In this document: positions 56,631 through 64,000 of the stretch, piece after piece
Numbering within the stretch: the first letter of the stretch is position 1
Layout: every line of letters starts with the position of its first letter
Assembly (NCBI GenBank): GCA_004134995.1
Contig: REGP01000001.1
Span: 744,001 to 808,000 of the forward strand
DNA length: 64,000 bases
From: Oxalobacteraceae bacterium CAVE-383
GTDB lineage: Bacteria; Pseudomonadota; Gammaproteobacteria; Burkholderiales; Burkholderiaceae_D
Direction of reading: 5' to 3'
The notes under the pieces: generated by a model
Database searches by the model: none
Seen by the model: only the letters and a program-made list of their open reading frames with translations
What the model was told of the DNA's origin: nothing
Translations under genes and position numbers: made by a program

Positions 56631-57892
56631 ACGCGCCGGCCGCTCACTGGGACGAAATCGGCCGGCGCATCATGCGCGACGCCGATACGCTGGCCCAGTA
56701 CACCGAAACCGCGCCGCTGATTACCCGCACCTACCTGACGCCGCAGCACCGCGCGGCGGCGATGCAATTGGCGCAATGGATGCTGGAAGCCGGCATGACG
56801 GTGCGCGGCGATGCGGTCGGCAATGTCATCGGACGCTATGAGGGGCTGGCCCCGGGCGCGCCGGCGCTGGCCACCGGCTCGCATTACGATTCCGTGCGCA
56901 ATGCCGGCAAATACGACGGCAACCTCGGCATCCTGCTGCCGATCGCCTGCGTCGACGCCTGGAATCGCAGCGGCCGCCGCTTTGCGCACGCGATCGAAGT
57001 GATCGGCTTTGCCGAGGAAGAAGGCGTGCGTTTCAAGGCGACGCTGCTGGGCAGCCGCGCGGCCGCCGGCACCTTCGATATGGCGGCGCTGGACAATCTC
57101 GACAGCGACGGCGTTTCCATGCGCGACGCCATCGACGGGGCCGCGCTCGGGTTCGGCAGTGTCGATGTGATGCGCGCAGCCTATGCCCGCGAAGCCTTGC
57201 TCGCGTTTGTCGAAGTGCATATCGAACAGGGGCCGGTGCTGCTCAATGAAAACCTGCCGCTGGGAATCGTCACGGCGATATCCGGCGCCACCCGCTTCAT
57301 GGTGGAGATGGAAGGGCTTGCCGGACACGCCGGCACGGTGCCGATGGGATCGCGGCGCGACGCGGCCGCGGCGGCGGCGGAAATCACCCTGTTTGTCGAG
57401 CAGCGCTGTTCGGGAGCGCCCGGCCTGGTCGGCACGGTCGGCCAGTTCAATGTGCCGGACGGCGCCGCCAACGTGGTGCCGGGGCGCGCGGCGTTTTCGA
57501 TCGATATCCGCGCCGGCGACGATCTGCTGCGCCGCGCAGCGGTGGAAGATGTCCTCCGGAAAATCAATGCGATCGCCGCCCGCCGCGGCGTGCCGGCGCA
57601 TGTGCACAAGACCCATGAAGCCGACAGCGTGCCTTGCGCGCCATGGCTGCAGAATCAATTGCGGCAAGCATTGCGCGATGCCGGGCTGCCCTTGCGCGAC
57701 CTGCCGTCCGGCGCCGGCCACGATGCGATGGCGATGGCCGCGGTGGCCGACGTCGCCATGTTGTTCGTACGTTGCGGCAATGGCGGCATTTCCCATCACC
57801 CGGCTGAAATCATGAGTGCCGAAGACGCGGCGCATGCGGCCCGGGTCTTCAGCATGTTTGTCGAAAATTTCCAGGAATCCCATGTCAGTTAA
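56627..57892 (+). CDS. Allantoate amidohydrolase (M20/hydantoinase-carbamoylase family)
   Basis: The 421-residue Zn-dependent hydrolase has the metal motifs TGSHYDSVRNAGKYDG, GFAEEEGVRF and VHIEQGPVL, with AGHAGTVPMGSRRDA of the dimerisation domain and SGAGHDAMAMA near the C-terminus. These match the allantoate amidohydrolase/ureidoglycolate amidohydrolase group. In this urate-to-allantoate cluster it most likely releases ammonia from allantoate. It is coupled to puuD (ATGA) and overlaps the next gene by 11 bases. Confidence 0.88.
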   Translation: MNAPAAHWDEIGRRIMRDADTLAQYTETAPLITRTYLTPQHRAAAMQLAQWMLEAGMTVRGDAVGNVIGRYEGLAPGAPALATGSHYDSVRNAGKYDGNLGILLPIACVDAWNRSGRRFAHAIEVIGFAEEEGVRFKATLLGSRAAAGTFDMAALDNLDSDGVSMRDAIDGAALGFGSVDVMRAAYAREALLAFVEVHIEQGPVLLNENLPLGIVTAISGATRFMVEMEGLAGHAGTVPMGSRRDAAAAAAEITLFVEQRCSGAPGLVGTVGQFNVPDGAANVVPGRAAFSIDIRAGDDLLRRAAVEDVLRKINAIAARRGVPAHVHKTHEADSVPCAPWLQNQLRQALRDAGLPLRDLPSGAGHDAMAMAAVADVAMLFVRCGNGGISHHPAEIMSAEDAAHAARVFSMFVENFQESHVS

Positions 57893-59147
57893 AACCCCGT
57901 GCCAGAGCGCCATCTCCGCTTTCATCGACGCGCAGCAGGGCGCGCAGCGCGCCTTTCTTCAGGAAATGGTCAAGGTGCCGTCCGACAATCCCGCAGGCGA
58001 TTGCGCGCCGCATGGCGCCCGCGCCCAGGCGCTGCTGCAGCAACTGGGGTTCCAGGTCGAAGCTTATCCGGTGCCGCAGGCGCTGGTTGCGGCCAACGGC
58101 ATGCTGTCGGCCACCAACCTGGTGGTGCGGCGCAGCTTCGGCAGCGGCGGCCCGACCATCGCGCTGAATGCGCACGGCGACGTGGTGCCGCCGGGATCGG
58201 GCTGGAGCAAGGATCCATACGGCGGCGAAATCGTCGACGATCCGCTGCACGGCCCGGTCATGTATGGCCGCGGCGTGGCGGTATCCAAATCCGATTTCGC
58301 AACCTATGCCTGGGCCTTGCTGGCGCTGATCGAAGCGGAGCGCCAGGGCGCAGTCTTCAACGGCGCCGTCGAACTGCAATTTACCTACGATGAAGAGTCC
58401 GGCGGCGAGATCGGTCCCAAATGGCTGCTGGAACAGGGATTGTCGCGGCCGGATTACGCGGTATCGGCCGGCTTTGCCTATGGCGTCACCTCGGCGCATA
58501 ACGGCTGCCTGCATCTGGAAGTGCGCGTCAAGGGCAAGCAGGCGCATGCCGCCATGCCGGAAACCGGCCACGACGCGATCGAGGCCGCCACCGGCATCCT
58601 GCAGGCGCTGTACGCCTATCGCGCCGAATTGGCGCGGCAAAAATCGGCGGTCCCGGGCATTGCGCATCCGACGCTGAACGTCGGCCTGATCGAGGGCGGC
58701 ATCAATACCAATGTGGTGCCGGACCTGGCCGTTTTCCGGCTCGACCGGCGCATGATTCCCGAGGAAGCGGGCAGCGATGCGGAGGGCGTGCTGCGTGGGA
58801 TTATCGAACGGGCGGCGTCGGCTTATCCGGGTATCGAGGTGGAGATCAAGCGGATCCTGCTGGCCGAGCCGCTGATGGAATTGCCCGGCGTCGGGAAATT
58901 GATCGCGGCGTTTACGGAAAGCGCACGGCAGGTGCTCGGAGAAACGATTCCGGTGCAGGGCGTGCCGCTTTACACCGATGCGCGGCATTATGCCAAGCGC
59001 GGCATTCCGACCATTCTGTACGGCGCCGGACCGCGCACGCTGATGGAGGCGCGCGGCCACAATTCGGATGAAAATCTGCGGCTGGAGGATTTGCGCAAGG
59101 CCACCAAGGTGGTGGCCTTGGCCCTGGCCGGGTTATTGCAAGGATAG
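57882..59147 (+). CDS. M20-family metallohydrolase
   Basis: The 421-residue protein has the M20 metal ligands (NAHGDVVPPG, MYGRGVAVSKSDFA, TYDEESGGE) and the KGKQAHAAMPETG dimerisation motif, ending with ARGHNSDENLR. It resembles ArgE/DapE/acetylornithine-deacetylase-type peptidases. AGGA lies just before the ATG, which is 11 bases inside the previous gene, so the two are translated together. A role in a late ureide step or in hydrolysing an N-carbamoyl or N-acyl compound is possible; the substrate is unknown. Confidence 0.85.
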   Translation: MSVKTPCQSAISAFIDAQQGAQRAFLQEMVKVPSDNPAGDCAPHGARAQALLQQLGFQVEAYPVPQALVAANGMLSATNLVVRRSFGSGGPTIALNAHGDVVPPGSGWSKDPYGGEIVDDPLHGPVMYGRGVAVSKSDFATYAWALLALIEAERQGAVFNGAVELQFTYDEESGGEIGPKWLLEQGLSRPDYAVSAGFAYGVTSAHNGCLHLEVRVKGKQAHAAMPETGHDAIEAATGILQALYAYRAELARQKSAVPGIAHPTLNVGLIEGGINTNVVPDLAVFRLDRRMIPEEAGSDAEGVLRGIIERAASAYPGIEVEIKRILLAEPLMELPGVGKLIAAFTESARQVLGETIPVQGVPLYTDARHYAKRGIPTILYGAGPRTLMEARGHNSDENLRLEDLRKATKVVALALAGLLQG

Positions 59148-59161
59148 TAAGGCTGCGTTTT

Positions 59162-61671
<2,510 letters not shown>

Positions 61672-61735
61672 CCAGGTTCCGATTTCCGGCCCACCGGATA
61701 CCGGCGATGTTTTTCAGGGACATGCGCAACCGGCG

Positions 61736-61969
61736 TTATAGCCGATCCTTGAGATGCGTGATGGCGTAGCCTTTTTCATCGATCTGCTGCAGGGCGTCGT
61801 CCGGTTTCAGCGATGATTGCGGGGTTTTTCCGGGCTCCAGATCGACATTGCGGCGATCGATTTCCCAATCGGTGTTGGTGGCTTCCTCGGGAATGGCCTG
61901 GCCGGTCGGCACCGCCATGTAGGAATGCAGATTGCCACTGTCCAGGCGTTTGTACACGTCCACTTTCAT
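61736..61969 (-). CDS. Small conserved protein (DUF6139-like)
   Basis: The 77-residue protein has the pattern V-D-V-Y-K-R near the start, YMAVPTGQAIPEEATNTDWE in the middle and a KGYAITHL end. I recall this from a small betaproteobacterial family of unknown function (DUF6139), but this is from memory only. AAGGAG lies seven bases upstream of the ATG. It follows dbpA by 55 bases on the same strand. Confidence 0.7.
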   Translation of the reverse strand: MKVDVYKRLDSGNLHSYMAVPTGQAIPEEATNTDWEIDRRNVDLEPGKTPQSSLKPDDALQQIDEKGYAITHLKDRL

Positions 61970-62024
61970 AGTCTCTCCTTGCGGTTCGTCAGATGGGGTG
62001 GTGCGCGTTCAAGAATACGCTAAT

Positions 62025-63452
62025 TTAATCCGATTCGCGCAGGAAACGCATCTTGAAACTCTTGCCTTTGATATTGCTGTTGCTCAGTTTGCGGGCCGCA
62101 TCGCGCGCGATATGGCGCTCCAGCGCGACATAAGTCACGAATTCGGATACGTTGATCTTGCCGACTTGCTCCTTGCGCAAGCCGACATCGGCGGTCAGGG
62201 CGCCCAGCAGATCGCCGGGACGCAGCTTGTCCTTTTTGCCGCCCATGATGCACAGGGTGACCATCGGCGCCTGCAGGGCGCCATCGCCAGTTTCGGCTTC
62301 CGCCGCATCCGGTGCATCGAGCGCATCCAGTTCGTACCACGCCACGGGGCCGTTCTGATACTGCTCGATCAGCTTGACCCATTTCTTTTCGCCCGGCGTG
62401 CACAGGTTCAGCGCCAGTCCGGCGGCGCTGCCGCGCCCGGTGCGGCCGATGCGATGGATATGGACCTCGGTATCCTTGGAGACGTCGACGTTGATCACGG
62501 TGCCCAGCGTCTGGATGTCCAGGCCGCGCGCGGCGACATCGGTGGCCACCAGCACCGAGCAGCTCTGGTTGACGAACTGGATCAGGATTTCGTCGCGTTC
62601 GCGCTGTTCGAGTTCACCGTACAGCGCCAGCGCGCTGAAGCCTTGCGCGCGCAATTCGGCGGCCAGTTCGCGGCAATGAATCTTGGTGTTGCAGAAAGCC
62701 AGCGCCGATACCGGGCGATAGTGGCGCAGCAGGCGCGCCACGGCCTGGTTGCGCTGTTCGGGCGCGACCGCGTAGAAACGCTGTTCGATGCGGCCCGCGT
62801 CGTGTTGCGCCTCGACCTTGATTTCGACCGGATCGCGCAGGAAGGCGCCGCCGACCTTGCGGATATCGTCCGGATAGGTCGCCGAAAACAGCAGCGTCTG
62901 GCGGCGTTCGGGACAGGCCTTGGCGATGCTGGCCATTTCGTCCTGGAAGCCCATGTCGGTCATGCGGTCGGCTTCATCCAGAACCAGGGTCTGCACGGTG
63001 GATAGCTTGATGCTGCCGCGGCCGATGTGATCCAGGATCCGGCCGGGGGTGCCGACCACGATATGCGCGCCATGCTCCAGCGATCCGATCTGCGGCCCCA
63101 TGGGCGAGCCGCCGGTCAGCGTCAAAATCTTGATGTTTTCGGTAAAACGGGCCAGCCGGCGCAATTCCTGCGCCACCTGGTCGGCCAGTTCGCGCGTGGG
63201 GCAAAGCACCAGCCCCTGGATGGCGAACCAGGCGGGATTGAGCTTGTGCAGGATGCCGATGCCGAACGCCGCGGTTTTACCGCTGCCGGTCTTGGCCTGC
63301 GCGATCACGTCGCGCCGCTCCAGGATGGCGGGCAGGCTGCGGGCCTGGATAGGCGTCATGTCGCGATAGCCCAATTGGTCGAGATTGGCCAGCATGGAGG
63401 GCGACAAGGGGAGGTTGGAGAAGGCTGTGGCTGTGGCGGCGGTATCTTGCAT
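62025..63452 (-). CDS. dbpA: ATP-dependent RNA helicase DbpA
   Basis: The 475-residue DEAD-box helicase has all core motifs: TPIQ, AKTGSGKT, PTRELA, GTPGR, DEAD, SAT and HRIGRTGR. The C-terminal 75 residues (VTLCIMGGKKDKLRPGDLLGALT, INVSEFVTYVALE, KGKSFKMR) form the DbpA RNA-binding domain that recognises hairpin 92 of 23S rRNA. It acts in large-subunit assembly. The ATG has no clear Shine-Dalgarno sequence. Confidence 0.93.
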   Translation of the reverse strand: MQDTAATATAFSNLPLSPSMLANLDQLGYRDMTPIQARSLPAILERRDVIAQAKTGSGKTAAFGIGILHKLNPAWFAIQGLVLCPTRELADQVAQELRRLARFTENIKILTLTGGSPMGPQIGSLEHGAHIVVGTPGRILDHIGRGSIKLSTVQTLVLDEADRMTDMGFQDEMASIAKACPERRQTLLFSATYPDDIRKVGGAFLRDPVEIKVEAQHDAGRIEQRFYAVAPEQRNQAVARLLRHYRPVSALAFCNTKIHCRELAAELRAQGFSALALYGELEQRERDEILIQFVNQSCSVLVATDVAARGLDIQTLGTVINVDVSKDTEVHIHRIGRTGRGSAAGLALNLCTPGEKKWVKLIEQYQNGPVAWYELDALDAPDAAEAETGDGALQAPMVTLCIMGGKKDKLRPGDLLGALTADVGLRKEQVGKINVSEFVTYVALERHIARDAARKLSNSNIKGKSFKMRFLRESD

Positions 63453-63458
63453 GAAAGG

Positions 63459-63502
63459 AAAAAAGGCAGAGGCGGGATCGAAGTGTAGCAGACACCCGCC
63501 TC
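63459..63502 (-). terminator. Candidate terminator between the SDR gene and dbpA
   Basis: On the minus strand GAGGCGGG and CCCGCCTC form an eight-base stem with an 18-base loop; six T residues follow after four bases (TGCC). It lies 27 bases after the SDR stop codon and immediately before dbpA. The loop and the spacer before the T run are longer than usual. Confidence 0.4.
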
Positions 63503-63528
63503 CCGGCTCTCTTGATTGCGTGCTTCCG

Positions 63529-64000
63529 TCAGCTGTTGACGACCTCGCCGCCGTTGGGATGCAGTACCTGGCCGCTCATGTAGGAAGCGCCGTCGCTGGC
63601 CAGGAATACATAGGCCGGCGCCACCTCATTGGGCTGGCCGGGCCGTTGCATCGGCACGTTGCTCCCGAAATGCGCGACTTGTTCTTCCGTGAAAGTAGCC
63701 GGAATCAGCGGCGTCCAGATCGGACCGGGGGCCACGGCATTCACGTGGATTTCATCTTTGACAAGTTGCTGCGCCAGGGAGCGGGTGAACGCCACGATGG
63801 CGCCCTTGGTCGCCGAATAATCGAGCAATTGCGGACTGCCTTTGTAGGCCGTCACCGATGCCGTGTTGATGATCCTGGCGCCGGCCACAAGATAAGGCAA
63901 TGCCGCCTTGACCATGAAAAACATCGAAAAAATATTGGTGCGGAAGGTCTTTTCCAATTGCGCTTCGGTCAATTTCTCGATGCTGGGGCAGGGCTGCTGC
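63529..64000 (-). CDS. SDR family oxidoreductase (5' end outside window)
   Basis: The frame stays open to the window edge; 156 residues of the C-terminal part are visible. It shows TFRTNIFSMFFMVKAALPYL, the catalytic serine in NTASVTAYKG, the YSATKGA motif and NAVAPGPIWTPL, ending with GQVLHPNGGEVVNS. These match the YhxC/YghA-like short-chain dehydrogenases with an extended N-terminus. The substrate is unknown. The nucleotide-binding motif would lie upstream of the window. Confidence 0.85.
   Translation of the reverse strand, partial: QQPCPSIEKLTEAQLEKTFRTNIFSMFFMVKAALPYLVAGARIINTASVTAYKGSPQLLDYSATKGAIVAFTRSLAQQLVKDEIHVNAVAPGPIWTPLIPATFTEEQVAHFGSNVPMQRPGQPNEVAPAYVFLASDGASYMSGQVLHPNGGEVVNS

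Overview
The window looks like a chromosomal segment of a betaproteobacterium (Burkholderiales, most likely Oxalobacteraceae, the Collimonas/Herminiimonas/Janthinobacterium neighbourhood). The evidence is the order rpsO-pnp, tpiA-secG-tRNA-Leu(GAG)-nuoA..N followed by a DUF2818 gene and a Nudix gene, hopanoid-type hpnCDE, and high-GC codon use. The family assignment is inference from gene order and protein character; no search was run.

Layout. 1-6.8 kb: the 3' end of a PLP-dependent (MocR-like) gene, a lipoprotein, rpsO-pnp with clear terminators, a type II NADH dehydrogenase, tpiA, secG and tRNA-Leu(GAG). 6.9-22.6 kb: the complete 14-gene complex I operon nuoA-N, then DUF2818 and an ADP-ribose-type Nudix hydrolase. 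22.6-24.0 kb: an AT-richer island with one unrecognised 391-residue protein built around a duplicated domain. 24.0-27.1 kb: hpnC, hpnD and hpnE (squalene synthesis), on the minus strand. 27.2-35.4 kb: tRNA-Leu(UAG), an SDR, two pseudouridine-synthase-family genes (one with an altered catalytic residue), a lipoprotein, a flavin monooxygenase-like gene, an MDR oxidoreductase, a Gcr/COG4389 membrane protein and a small YjfB-like motility protein with a sigma-28-type promoter. 35.6-41.0 kb: a catabolic cassette of orphan substrate-binding protein, Rieske oxygenase, zinc alcohol dehydrogenase, CobW-type GTPase and IclR regulator. 41.1-61.6 kb: a large purine-utilisation region. 61.7-64 kb: a small DUF protein, the RNA helicase dbpA and a truncated SDR.

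The purine region works as a unit. A Tsx-like outer-membrane channel and a BMP-type ABC transporter (two permeases, a double ATPase and a lipoprotein binder) bring in nucleosides or bases. Adenosine deaminase and guanine deaminase feed hypoxanthine/xanthine to xanthine dehydrogenase (xdhABC). Urate is oxidised by membrane-bound PuuD with a cytochrome c tail, then processed by HiuH, UraD (OHCU decarboxylase), PuuE allantoinase, an allantoate amidohydrolase and a second M20 hydrolase. A GntR/FCD regulator is encoded inside the region. A perfect palindrome TTGTCGACAA occurs four times, all in the two divergent control regions or the start of hiuH, and is proposed as its operator. The tsx gene also has an excellent sigma-54 promoter (TGGCAC-N5-TTGCA), which fits use of purines as a nitrogen source.

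The least explained structure is a pair of about 104-116 bp imperfect inverted-repeat elements (27298-27416 and 46091-46212). Both lie within 10 bases of the 3' end of a gene, in the same orientation relative to it. They share ends and a central core but have unrelated, self-complementary arms.
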